From positions 1-9,151 of the forward strand of contig CAKUMG010000163.1 in NCBI GenBank assembly GCA_934667465.1: a DNA stretch of 9,151 nucleotides. Direction: 5' to 3'. Each line of letters begins with the position of its first letter. Within the stretch, counting starts at the first letter, position 1. A program made the position numbers and the translations under genes. This DNA is from an uncultured Actinoplanes sp. Its GTDB lineage: Bacteria > Actinomycetota > Actinomycetes > Mycobacteriales > Micromonosporaceae. The notes beneath the pieces are model-generated. The model searched no databases and had not been told where the DNA came from. It worked only from the letters and a program-made list of their open reading frames with translations. This document shows positions 1-6,660 of the stretch, piece by piece.

Positions 1-54
1 CCAGGCGCGGGGCCGCGCGCGGTCCGACCAGGCGCGGGGCCGCGCGCGGTCCGA
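1..54. repeat. Two perfect tandem copies of a 27-bp GC-rich unit
   Basis: Positions 1-27 and 28-54 are identical, and 55-62 begins a third, degenerate copy (CCGGGCGC instead of CCAGGCGC). Each unit contains the palindrome CCGCGCGCGG, so each copy could form a small hairpin. The array lies downstream of the stop of the minus-strand CGNR gene, so it could help end that transcript, but there is no T tract. It may continue to the left of the window. The 27-bp period is a multiple of three. A plus-strand reading gives a repeated PGAGPRAVR peptide, but that frame runs on into the CGNR gene and looks non-coding. Positions 63-125 hold nothing else I can name. Confidence 0.85.
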
Positions 55-125
55 CCGGGCGCACGGGCGTGTGGTGCGGCCACGAACGAGACGGTCAGTG
101 GGCGCAACGGGCGCGGGCGCGGCGG

Positions 126-647
126 TCAGGGGGCGGAGCGGGCGCGGTGGCGGCGGACGGCGTCGCGGTTGGCGCAGGTGGTGGAGCAGTAGCGGCGGCG
201 GCCGGTGCGGGAGGTGTCGGCGAAGGTGTCCGTGCAGTCGTCGACGGCGCAGCGGTGGAGGGTGTGCATGCCGCGGGCGGCCAGGTGGAAGGCGGTGCCG
301 ACGGCGATCAGGGCGGTGAGGATCTCGCCGAGGGGGCGGCCGGCGTCGCGGTAGTGGAGGTGCCAGCCGCCGGCGTGGTCGGTGAGGCGGGGGTAGGCGG
401 CCGCGGCGGCGAGCATGGCGTTGAGCAGGTCGGCCCGGCGCTGGGGGTCGGGGGCGTCGACGACGGATTCCCAGGCGTCGAGGGTGGCCGTCAGGGTGTG
501 CAGGTCGTGGGCGGTGGCGGGTGATTCCAGGACCAGGCCGGCGGTGCGGCAGCGGTCGGTGAGCTCGGCGGGGGTGGCCGGGCGGCGGTTGGCCAGGGCG
601 GCGGCGAGGTTGACGGCGTCGGCACCGCTGTAAGGGTTGAGGTGCAC
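126..647 (-). CDS. CGNR zinc-finger transcriptional regulator (ABATE-like N-terminus)
   Basis: A 173-residue probable DNA-binding regulator. The N-terminus (LNPYSGADAVNLAAALANRRP, roughly residues 3-23) resembles the start of the ABATE-type stress-sensing domain that precedes CGNR zinc fingers. The C-terminus carries a four-cysteine finger, C133-x4-C138 and C154-x3-C158, followed by a basic helix (NRDAVRRHRAR, 160-170). The signature is CANR at 158-161 instead of CGNR; I believe this variant is common in the family. The start is the GTG at 645-647. It has no ribosome-binding site, and an ATG a few bases upstream is out of frame. The gene is divergent from an MFS transporter with only 26 bp between the starts, an arrangement that suggests a local regulator of the transporter. 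A large inverted repeat covers its own start codon, which suggests autoregulation. The ligand is unknown. Confidence 0.88.
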   Translation of the reverse strand: MHLNPYSGADAVNLAAALANRRPATPAELTDRCRTAGLVLESPATAHDLHTLTATLDAWESVVDAPDPQRRADLLNAMLAAAAAYPRLTDHAGGWHLHYRDAGRPLGEILTALIAVGTAFHLAARGMHTLHRCAVDDCTDTFADTSRTGRRRYCSTTCANRDAVRRHRARSAP

Positions 648-661
648 AAGACCATTACAGC
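627..661. promoter_or_regulatory. Candidate operator of the CGNR regulator: interrupted inverted repeat
   Basis: GCTGTAAGGGT (627-637) faces ACCATTACAGC (651-661) across 13 bp. The arms pair at 10 of 11 positions; the one mismatch is the sixth base. The element lies at the junction of the two divergent genes. It covers the GTG start of the CGNR gene (645-647) and ends 12 bp before the ATG of the transporter. This is where a repressor would block both promoters. The spacer also contains the 6-bp palindrome GTGCAC (642-647), but it is off centre. The binding protein is inferred from position alone. Confidence 0.6.
654..659 (-). promoter_or_regulatory. Possible -10 element for a leaderless CGNR transcript
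   Basis: Read on the minus strand, 659-654 is TGTAAT, followed six bases later by the GTG start codon. That distance would place transcription initiation at or next to the start codon, consistent with the missing ribosome-binding site. I do not see a good -35 hexamer at 16-18 bp. The hexamer also forms part of the right arm of the inverted repeat, so a bound regulator would cover it. Confidence 0.35.
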
Positions 662-673
662 ACGCTGGCGGAC

Positions 674-1909
674 ATGAGCATCGATCGTGCGGCCCGGAGC
701 AAGGGGCACTACCGGTGGGTGATCCTGGCGGTGGCGACGTTCACGCAGGCGGCGGCCGCGTTCTTCGTGCAGGGCCTCGGGGCGATCGGCGTGCCGTTGC
801 AGCATGACCTGGGGATCGGCGCCGCCGAGCTGGGGCTGCTGGTGTCGGCCGCTCAGCTCGCCCCGCTGGCCGGGTTGCTGGTGGCGGGCGAGTTGCTGGA
901 CCGCTTCGACGAGCGCTGGGTGGTCGGGGCCGGCGCCGCCGTCGTGGGGGTGGCGCTGGTCGCGGGCGTGGTCGCGCCGGGCTACGCGGCGCTGCTGGCG
1001 GTGCTGGTCGTGGTGGGTGCCGGCTACAGCACCGTGCAGCCGGGCGGCAGCAAGTCGGTCGCGGCCTGGTTCGACGCCTCGCAGCGGGGTGCGGCGCTGG
1101 GAATCCGCCAGGCCGGTCTGCCGCTCGGGGCCGCGGTCGCCGCCGCCTCGTTGCCGGTGGTGACCGCCGCCCACGGCTGGCGGGCCGGGATGGCGCTCGG
1201 GGGCGTGGTCGCGCTCGCGGGGGCCGCGGCGTTCCTGGTGCTCTACCGGCGGCCCGCGGGACAGGGCGAGGTGGTCCGCGAGGTGGCCGGGCGGGGTGCG
1301 GTGCTGCGTGACCCCGTGCTGCGGACGGCGGTGGTCGCGGGGGTGGCGCTGGTGTCGGTGCACACCGGGATCGGGCTGTTCAGCGCGCTGCACCTGCACG
1401 AGTCCGCGGGCCTCTCCCCCGGCGCGGCCGCGCTCGTGCTGGTCGGCGTGCAGGTCGCGGGCGCCGCGGGGCGGGTCGGGCTCGCCGCGTGGAGCGACCG
1501 GGCCCGGTCGCGGCAGGTCGTGGTCACGGTCAGCCTGGTCGCCGTCGTGGCGGGGTTCGCGCTGCTGCTCACGCCGGCCGGCCGGTCGCCGGTGGCGGCG
1601 GGGATCCTGTTCGGGTGGCTCGGGTTCTTCGGGATCGGCTGGCTGGGGCCGTGGGTGGCGCTGGTCACCGAGGCGGCGCCGGCCGGGCGGACCGGGTTCG
1701 CGCTGGGGCTGGTCATGACGGTGAACCAGGTCGCGGTCGTCGCCGCCCCGCCGCTGCTGGGCCTGCTGCGCGACGCGACCGGCGGGTTCACCGCGGTCTG
1801 GGCGGTCCTCGCCGCGCTCACGGCCGCCGCAGCAGCCGCGGCGATCCGGGCACCAAAAGCGGCAACCGTTCAGAAACGGTCACCAAATCCGGACCGGGCC
1901 AGGGGGTGA
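674..1909 (+). CDS. MFS transporter (12 TM, substrate unknown)
   Basis: A 411-residue polytopic inner-membrane protein with the size and pattern of a 12-helix major facilitator superfamily carrier. Hydrophobic segments begin at about residue 15. A motif-A-like loop lies between helices 2 and 3 (ELLDRFDERWV, about 73-83), with an equivalent in the second half (WSDRARSRQVV). A conserved stretch around residues 126-155 (GSKSVAAWFD, then GIRQAGLPLG) is typical of helices 4 to 5. The C-terminal tail after helix 12 is short, polar and basic. The ATG at 674 gives a normal cytoplasmic N-terminus; the sequence before it lacks a strong ribosome-binding site. Divergence from a CGNR regulator suggests a regulated importer or exporter of a small molecule, but the sequence does not show the substrate. 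Confidence 0.9.
   Translation: MSIDRAARSKGHYRWVILAVATFTQAAAAFFVQGLGAIGVPLQHDLGIGAAELGLLVSAAQLAPLAGLLVAGELLDRFDERWVVGAGAAVVGVALVAGVVAPGYAALLAVLVVVGAGYSTVQPGGSKSVAAWFDASQRGAALGIRQAGLPLGAAVAAASLPVVTAAHGWRAGMALGGVVALAGAAAFLVLYRRPAGQGEVVREVAGRGAVLRDPVLRTAVVAGVALVSVHTGIGLFSALHLHESAGLSPGAAALVLVGVQVAGAAGRVGLAAWSDRARSRQVVVTVSLVAVVAGFALLLTPAGRSPVAAGILFGWLGFFGIGWLGPWVALVTEAAPAGRTGFALGLVMTVNQVAVVAAPPLLGLLRDATGGFTAVWAVLAALTAAAAAAAIRAPKAATVQKRSPNPDRARG
1865..1880. repeat. Small perfect inverted repeat in the 3' end of the MFS gene
   Basis: ACCGTT (1865-1870) and AACGGT (1875-1880) form a perfect 6-bp stem with a 4-base CAGA loop. It lies in the codons for the polar C-terminal tail, which should tolerate change, about 30 bp before the stop. 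It may contribute to transcript structure ahead of the larger hairpin at the stop codon. It could also be chance. Confidence 0.35.
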
Positions 1910-1950
1910 GCGAGGCGGCGACGCGAGCGTGAGGAACGCCGGGCTCACCC
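1904..1950 (+). terminator. Stem-loop over the MFS stop codon, possible terminator
   Basis: GGGTGAGC (1904-1911, containing the TGA stop at 1907-1909) pairs perfectly with GCTCACCC (1943-1950). The 31-nt loop contains a second nested pairing, GGCG (1914-1917) with CGCC (1937-1940). There is no U tract after it, as is often the case in actinomycetes. It separates the MFS gene from the c-di-GMP genes. The remainder of the gap, 1951-1999, shows no other element that I can name apart from a short palindromic GACCGACGGTC (1984-1994). Confidence 0.4.
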
Positions 1951-1999
1951 GCGGGGCGTACGGCCGCAGTCGGAAGTAAGCGCGACCGACGGTCCGAAG

Positions 2000-2027
2000 C
2001 TCAAGTCCGGCACAAGAATGCCGATGG
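2000..2027 (+). promoter_or_regulatory. Putative FliA/WhiG (sigma-28) type promoter of the GGDEF-EAL operon
   Basis: CTCA (2000-2003), 16 bases, then GCCGATGG (2020-2027). Equivalently, TCAA (2001-2004), 15 bases, then GCCGAT. The classical sigma-28 consensus is TAAA, 15 bases, GCCGATAA, so the -10 core is exact and the spacing is right. I recall that FliA-family promoters in Actinoplanes have a CTCA-type -35 with a GCCGA -10. Transcription would begin about seven bases past the -10, at the GTG start codon at 2034, giving a leaderless mRNA. This agrees with the lack of a ribosome-binding site. The assignment rests on sequence match only. Confidence 0.55.
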
Positions 2028-2033
2028 CAGAAC

Positions 2034-4280
2034 GTGCGGAAGCAAACCGACCGGCTGGTCGTGGCATGGGTGCTCGCGGGGCTGACCTTCGCCGTCGCGT
2101 ACCCCAGCATGTCCGACGGCACCCCGCTCGCCGCCCTCTGCTACAACGCGTTCAACCTGGGCACTGTCGCCGCGTTCGTGATCGGGATCCGGCGCAGCAG
2201 GCCCGCCGACCGGCTCGGCTGGTCGCTGTTCGCCGCGGCGGTGACGTGCCGGGTGACCGGCGACATCGTGTACGAGATCAACCGGCAGGTGCTGCACCAG
2301 CCGGCGTTCCCGTCGCCCGCCGACGTGTTCTATCTGGCGGCGATCCCGCTGCTGTTCGCCGGCACGCTGCGGCTGACGAGCGGGCAGGGACCGGCCGACC
2401 GGGGCGGGCTGCTCGACGCCGGCGTGATCACTACCGGTCTGGGGCTGGTGTGGTGGCTGTTCGTCATCGGGCCGATCGTGAACGACGAGGCGCTGCCGCT
2501 GCGGGAACGCCTGATCAGCTCCGCCTACCCGTTCACCGACCTGCTGCTGCTCTTCGTCGTGGCGCGGCTGCTGACCAGGGCGGGGCGGCCCGGCCGCAGC
2601 CTGGTGCTGCTCGCGATCGGCATGGCCGGCCTGCTGCTGGCCGACGTCGGCTACCAGCTGGCGGTCGCCACGGCGCCGCACCTGGAGGGCTTCGTCGCGG
2701 TCGGCTGGATCGCCGCGAACACGTTCTGGGGCGCCGCCGCGCTCGACAAGACCAAGACCAGCCCCGCCGCCGTACGCCGCGGCGCGCGCGAGATGGGCCG
2801 TACGCGTCTCGCCTTTCTCGCCGCAAGCACCCTGCTCGTCCCGGCCCTGCTGTTCGGGCAGGGGCCCGCGAGCGGGACCGGTGGCGTCGGCTGGCTGGCC
2901 GTGGCCGTCGGCGCGGTCCTGCTGTTCTCGCTCGTGATCGCGCGCATGTCCGGGTTCGTGTTCCAGGTGCAGCGGCAGGCGCGGCAGCTCGAGGATCTGG
3001 CGCTGCGTGACCCGCTGACCGGGCTGCCCAACCGCCGGGTGTTCGAGGAGCGCCTCGCCGCGGCCGTGACCGCCGGCAGCGGCCGCAGCCCGCAGGTGGC
3101 CGTGCTCGACCTCAACGGCTTCAAGGACGTCAACGACCGGCTCGGCCACACCGTCGGGGACCGGCTGCTGACCGCGGTCGCGGCCCGCCTGTCGGCGTCG
3201 GTGCGCGAGGGTGACCTGGTCGCGCGGCTCGGCGGCGACGAGTTCGCCGTGCTGCTCGCCGACGCGCACCGGACCGTGATGGACGAGGTCGCGGCGCGGC
3301 TCGGCACCGCCCTGCGCAAGCCGGTCGAGGCGGACGGGCACGAGCTGCTCGTCTCGGCCAGCATCGGCAGCGCCGACGGGACCGGGCTCACCGACCCGGG
3401 CGAGCTGCTGCGCCGCGCCGACCTGGCCATGTACGCCGCCAAGGAGACCGGCGGCGCCCGCCACCGCCGCTACACCCGCGACCTGGACAAGCGGGCCGGC
3501 GAGGAGGCGCAGCTCGGCGCGGAGCTGCGGACCGCGCTGGACACCGGCCAGTTCCAGGTCGTCTACCAGCCGATCGTGTCACTGCCCGACGCCCGCGTGG
3601 TGTCGGTGGAGGCGCTGGTCCGCTGGCACCACCCGGAGCGCGGGCCGGTCAGCCCGGTCGAGTTCATCCCGGTCGCCGAGCACAACGGGCTCATCGTCGA
3701 GCTGGGCGAGTGGATCCTGCGCACGGCGTGCGCGCAGGCCGTCGCGTGGCGCCGCGAGTACGGCGACGACGCGCCCGAGCGGATGTCCGTGAACGTGTCG
3801 GCGCGCCAGCTCGCCGAGCCGGGCTTCGCGGCGCTGGTCGCCGAGACCCTGGCGTGGACCGGGCTGGGCGCCCACCAGCTGACGATCGAGGTGACCGAGA
3901 CGGCCGTGTTCGGCGGCGGCCAGACCGTGCAGACGGTGCAGGACCTGCACGAGCTCGGGATCAAGATCGCACTGGACGATTTCGGTACGGGGCATTCGTC
4001 GCTCGGCCTGCTGCAGACGGTCCCGGTCGACATCCTCAAGGTCGACAAGTCGTTCGTCGACACGATCACCATGGCGGGCCGGCACGCCGTCATCGCCACG
4101 GCACTGATCCAGGTCAGTACGGGTCTCGGCCTGGCCGCGGTCGCCGAGGGCGTGGAGACGGCCGAGCAGGCGGCGGAGCTGTACCGGCTCGGCTACCGGC
4201 TCGCGCAGGGCTACCACTTCGGCCGGCCCGTGCCGCAGCCCGACTTCCGGGCCGTTGCCCGGCCGGCGGTCGGTGCCTGA
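2034..4280 (+). CDS. Membrane GGDEF-EAL protein 1 (c-di-GMP cyclase/phosphodiesterase, I-site intact)
   Basis: A 748-residue bifunctional cyclic-di-GMP enzyme. Residues 1-305 form about ten membrane segments and include an ADVFYL motif preceded by PSP (about 93-101). This is a sensor domain that I cannot name. A short linker (QVQRQARQLEDL) leads to a GGDEF domain (about 318-478): DPLTGLPNRR from 326, GGDEF at 400-404, and an RxxD inhibitory site (REGD, 391-394) at the standard distance. The EAL domain (about 490-735) has EAL at 526-528, NVSARQL, EVTET, DDFGTG from 648, VDKSFV, AEGVET and QGYHFGRP. All recognisable metal- and substrate-binding positions are therefore present, and both activities are possible. 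The GTG start keeps the first membrane helix and fits the leaderless promoter; the next Met (residue 24) would remove it. The net direction of activity cannot be read from sequence. Confidence 0.93.
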   Translation: MRKQTDRLVVAWVLAGLTFAVAYPSMSDGTPLAALCYNAFNLGTVAAFVIGIRRSRPADRLGWSLFAAAVTCRVTGDIVYEINRQVLHQPAFPSPADVFYLAAIPLLFAGTLRLTSGQGPADRGGLLDAGVITTGLGLVWWLFVIGPIVNDEALPLRERLISSAYPFTDLLLLFVVARLLTRAGRPGRSLVLLAIGMAGLLLADVGYQLAVATAPHLEGFVAVGWIAANTFWGAAALDKTKTSPAAVRRGAREMGRTRLAFLAASTLLVPALLFGQGPASGTGGVGWLAVAVGAVLLFSLVIARMSGFVFQVQRQARQLEDLALRDPLTGLPNRRVFEERLAAAVTAGSGRSPQVAVLDLNGFKDVNDRLGHTVGDRLLTAVAARLSASVREGDLVARLGGDEFAVLLADAHRTVMDEVAARLGTALRKPVEADGHELLVSASIGSADGTGLTDPGELLRRADLAMYAAKETGGARHRRYTRDLDKRAGEEAQLGAELRTALDTGQFQVVYQPIVSLPDARVVSVEALVRWHHPERGPVSPVEFIPVAEHNGLIVELGEWILRTACAQAVAWRREYGDDAPERMSVNVSARQLAEPGFAALVAETLAWTGLGAHQLTIEVTETAVFGGGQTVQTVQDLHELGIKIALDDFGTGHSSLGLLQTVPVDILKVDKSFVDTITMAGRHAVIATALIQVSTGLGLAAVAEGVETAEQAAELYRLGYRLAQGYHFGRPVPQPDFRAVARPAVGA

Positions 4281-4281
4281 C

Positions 4282-6510
4282 ATGCGTACGGACAATCTCT
4301 GGCGCTGGTGGCTGGGCGCGGGATCGCTGGTCGTGGCGGGCTACTACCTCATTCCCCAGGACACGCTCGCCTCGAGCCTCACCTACGACGGGGTGGGCCT
4401 GCTCTCCAGCGTCCTGATCATCGTCGGCATCCGGCTGCACCGGCCGCCGCGCCCCGCGCTGTGGTACTGGTTCGCGGCCGGGCAGATCACCTGGGTGCTG
4501 GGCGATCTGACCTGGGAGTACCACCTCTACATCCGGCACGTGGAGCCGTACCCGTCGTTCGCCGACGTGTTCTATCTGAGCGCCTACCCGATGCTGGTCG
4601 CCGGCCTGCTGATCCTCACCCGCGGCCGGCCCGGCACCCGGCGCGACCTGGCGGCCCTGGTCGACGCGGCCATCGTGGCGACCGGGCTCGGGCTGGTCTT
4701 CTGGGTGTTCGTCATGCACCCGATCGCCGCGGACTCCACCGCCTCCGCGGTCGAGCGGGCCGTCGGCGTGGCCTATCCCGCCGCGGACGCCCTGCTGCTG
4801 GCGATGCTGGCCCGGTTCTACACCGGCGCCGGGCGCCGCTCGGTCAGCATCCGGCTGCTCGGCGCCGCCGCCGGCCTGCTGCTCGTGTCCGACGTCGGGT
4901 ACACGCTGGTCGGGCTGTACTCCGACGCCTCGCGCAGCGTCCTCGACGCGGGCTGGCTGATGTCGTACGTGTGCTGGGCCGCGGCAGCCCTGCACCCGGC
5001 CATGCGTGATGCCGGCCGGGCCGACCACGAGCGGATCCGCGCCCGGGTCGGCCGCTCCCGGCTCGCCGTCCTGGCCGTGTGCTCGCTGCTGGCCCCGGCC
5101 CTGCTGTTCCTGCCCGGCGTCGGCGGCGACCCGGTCGACCGGCTCACCGTGGCGGCCGGGGCCGTGGTGCTGTTCCTGCTGGTCCTGGCGCGCATGGGCG
5201 GCTTCGTCGGCCAGGTGCAGCGGCAGGCCGACCAGCTCGAGACGCTCGCCATGGCCGACGACCTGACCGGGCTCGCCAACCGCCGCCGCTTCGAGGAGAC
5301 CCTGGACGCGGCGGTGCTCGCCGGCCCGGTCGCCGTGGCGCTGCTCGACCTCAACGACTTCAAGGGCGTCAACGACCGGCTCGGGCACGCCGTCGGCGAC
5401 CGCCTGCTGACCGTGGTGGCGTCGCGGCTGCGGCAGGTGCTGCCGCCGGACGTGCTGGTGGCCCGGATGGGCGGCGACGAGTTCGCGCTGCTGATGCCGG
5501 GTGCCGGCCCCGACGCGGCGGACGCGACGGTCGCCGTGCTCGCCGAGGTGCTGCGGGCGCCCGTCGTCACCGGCGAGCACGAGCTGCTGGTGGGCGCGTC
5601 GATCGGCGTGGCCGACGCGACGGGCACGGCCGACCCGTGGGAGATCCTGCGGCGCGCCGACGTCGCCATGTACGCCGCCAAGGAGGAGGGCGCGGGCCCC
5701 CGCCGCTACGTGCCGGCCCTGGACTCGCGCGCCGAGGAGCAGGCCCGCCTGGGTGCCGCGCTGCGCGCCGGGCTCGACACGGGTCAGTTCTTCCTGGTCT
5801 ATCAGCCGATCGTGGCGCTGCCGGAGGGCCGTACGGTCGCCGTCGAGGCCCTCGTCCGCTGGCAGCACCCGGACCGGGGCCTGGTGCCGCCGGACCAGTT
5901 CATCCCGGCCGCGGAACGCAACGGGCTGATCGTGGAGCTCGGCGCCTGGGTCCTGCGCACGGCCTGCGAGCAGGCGATGGCATGGACGGCCCGGCTGGGC
6001 TCCGCCGCCCCGGAACGGATGTCGGTCAACGCGTCGCCACGCCAGCTGGCCGAGCCGGGCTTCGCCGCCATGGTCGCCGCGGTGCTGCACGAGACCGGGC
6101 TGCCGCCGCGGCGGCTCGCCATCGAGATCACCGAGACCGCGGTGTTCGGGGGCGGGCAGGCGGTGCAGGCCGTCGAGGATCTGCGCGCGCTCGGCGTACA
6201 AGTGGCGCTCGACGACTTCGGGACCGGGCACTCGTCGCTGACGCTGCTGCAGACGGTGCCGGTGGACATCCTGAAGGTGGACAAGTCCTTCGTGGACAAC
6301 ATCACGCGGGCGGGGCGGCATGCGGTGATCGCGACCGCGCTGATCCAGGTCAGCGACGGGCTCGGGCTGACCGCGGTGGCGGAGGGTGTGGAGACGGCGG
6401 AGCAGGCCGCGGAGCTGCACCGGCTCGGGTACCGGCTGGCGCAGGGGTATCACTTCGGGCGGCCGGTGCGGGATCCGCTCGCCGCGGCCGGCGAGGTTGT
6501 GCGCTCCTGA
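4282..6510 (+). CDS. Membrane GGDEF-EAL protein 2 (c-di-GMP enzyme, I-site lost)
   Basis: A 742-residue paralogue of the preceding gene, with the same architecture: about ten membrane segments with PSFADVFYL (about 92-100), a QVQRQADQLE linker, a GGDEF domain with GGDEF at 397-401, and an EAL domain with EAL at 522-524 and DDFGTG from 644. The NASPRQL, EITET, VDKSFV, AEGVET and QGYHFGRP motifs are all present. From DDFGTG to GRPV, 80 of 86 residues match protein 1. The inhibitory RxxD is replaced by PPDV (388-391) with no length change, so feedback inhibition of the cyclase through this site should be absent. I chose the ATG at 4282, one base after the upstream stop. An in-frame TTG at 4255 would overlap the upstream gene and add a residue run that protein 1 lacks. 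No good ribosome-binding site is visible, so translational coupling to gene 1 is likely. Confidence 0.93.
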   Translation: MRTDNLWRWWLGAGSLVVAGYYLIPQDTLASSLTYDGVGLLSSVLIIVGIRLHRPPRPALWYWFAAGQITWVLGDLTWEYHLYIRHVEPYPSFADVFYLSAYPMLVAGLLILTRGRPGTRRDLAALVDAAIVATGLGLVFWVFVMHPIAADSTASAVERAVGVAYPAADALLLAMLARFYTGAGRRSVSIRLLGAAAGLLLVSDVGYTLVGLYSDASRSVLDAGWLMSYVCWAAAALHPAMRDAGRADHERIRARVGRSRLAVLAVCSLLAPALLFLPGVGGDPVDRLTVAAGAVVLFLLVLARMGGFVGQVQRQADQLETLAMADDLTGLANRRRFEETLDAAVLAGPVAVALLDLNDFKGVNDRLGHAVGDRLLTVVASRLRQVLPPDVLVARMGGDEFALLMPGAGPDAADATVAVLAEVLRAPVVTGEHELLVGASIGVADATGTADPWEILRRADVAMYAAKEEGAGPRRYVPALDSRAEEQARLGAALRAGLDTGQFFLVYQPIVALPEGRTVAVEALVRWQHPDRGLVPPDQFIPAAERNGLIVELGAWVLRTACEQAMAWTARLGSAAPERMSVNASPRQLAEPGFAAMVAAVLHETGLPPRRLAIEITETAVFGGGQAVQAVEDLRALGVQVALDDFGTGHSSLTLLQTVPVDILKVDKSFVDNITRAGRHAVIATALIQVSDGLGLTAVAEGVETAEQAAELHRLGYRLAQGYHFGRPVRDPLAAAGEVVRS

Positions 6511-6539
6511 CCGGCGGGCTCGGGCCGGTGCGCGGTTTT
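6510..6539 (+). terminator. Possible terminator after the GGDEF-EAL operon
   Basis: ACCGGC (6510-6515, starting at the last base of the stop codon) pairs with GCCGGT (6524-6529) around an 8-nt loop. Six bases later there is a short TTTT run (6536-6539). It is in the expected place to end the operon ahead of the separately regulated oxidoreductase unit. The T run is short and not adjacent to the stem, so this is a weak call. The following stretch, 6540-6605, shows nothing I recognise. Confidence 0.35.
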
Positions 6540-6606
6540 GCCGGGCGCGACAGGCTGCGGCTCTCGCGTCGACAAGGTGTGAGCTGAGGCACGTACGGCC
6601 GGGGGT

Positions 6607-6635
6607 TTGCTAAACGGAACAGCGATCCGTATCGT
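6607..6635 (+). promoter_or_regulatory. Promoter of the oxidoreductase-hydrolase operon
   Basis: TTGCTA (6607-6612) and TATCGT (6630-6635) are separated by 17 bp, matching the housekeeping sigma pattern TTGACA/TATAAT at four of six positions each, with the key TAnnnT present. Transcription would start near 6642, leaving a leader of about 44 nt that contains a good ribosome-binding site. Two operator-like palindromes bracket the -10, which supports the promoter call. Confidence 0.55.
6614..6630 (+). promoter_or_regulatory. TetR-type operator site 1
   Basis: ACGGAACAGCGATCCGT is an imperfect palindrome (outer ACGGA and TCCGT pair exactly) lying in the spacer between the -35 and -10 hexamers. 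Its 15-bp core matches 14 of 15 bases of site 2 read on the other strand. The CGGAAC-nnn-GTTCCG pattern and size are typical of TetR-family dimer sites. A repressor bound here would exclude RNA polymerase. Confidence 0.6.
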
Positions 6636-6643
6636 TGGGCCCG

Positions 6644-6660
6644 GCGGAACGCTGTTCCGC
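6644..6660 (-). promoter_or_regulatory. TetR-type operator site 2 (perfect palindrome)
   Basis: GCGGAACGCTGTTCCGC on the plus strand has eight perfectly complementary positions on either side of the central C (with an adjacent G and T), so CGGAAC and GTTCCG flank a 3-bp centre. It lies just past the predicted transcription start, 30 bp (about three helical turns) centre to centre from site 1. The left arm of site 1 with its flank (6611-6624) and the right arm here with its flank (6650-6663) form one larger 14-bp inverted repeat with a single mismatch. Confidence 0.65.

Noticed and set aside
2018..2033. ATG codons at 2018 and 2024 just before the first GGDEF-EAL gene
   Set aside because: They are in the wrong frame for the enzyme, and their reading frame gives a low-complexity Arg/Ala/Gly peptide.
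1910..2033. c-di-GMP riboswitch ahead of the GGDEF-EAL genes
   Set aside because: I looked for the conserved GEMM-type core and found no match. The short GACC/GGTC hairpin and the GTACGGCCG stretch do not form it.
4255..4281. TTG start for the second GGDEF-EAL gene, 27 bp upstream of the ATG
   Set aside because: It would overlap the end of the first gene and add a nine-residue extension. The ATG at 4282 gives an N-terminus aligned with that of the paralogue.
4114..6453. A 779-codon open frame on the minus strand opposite the second GGDEF-EAL gene, and similar long antisense frames elsewhere
   Set aside because: These are expected shadows in DNA of this GC content. The peptides are rich in Arg, Gly, Gln and His without any domain, while the plus strand has complete enzyme motifs.
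1956..6602. The string CGTACGGCCG occurring in both the gap before the GGDEF-EAL genes and the gap after them
   Set aside because: It is only ten bases of a composition common in such genomes, with no shared flank, so it is not convincing as a repeat or attachment site.
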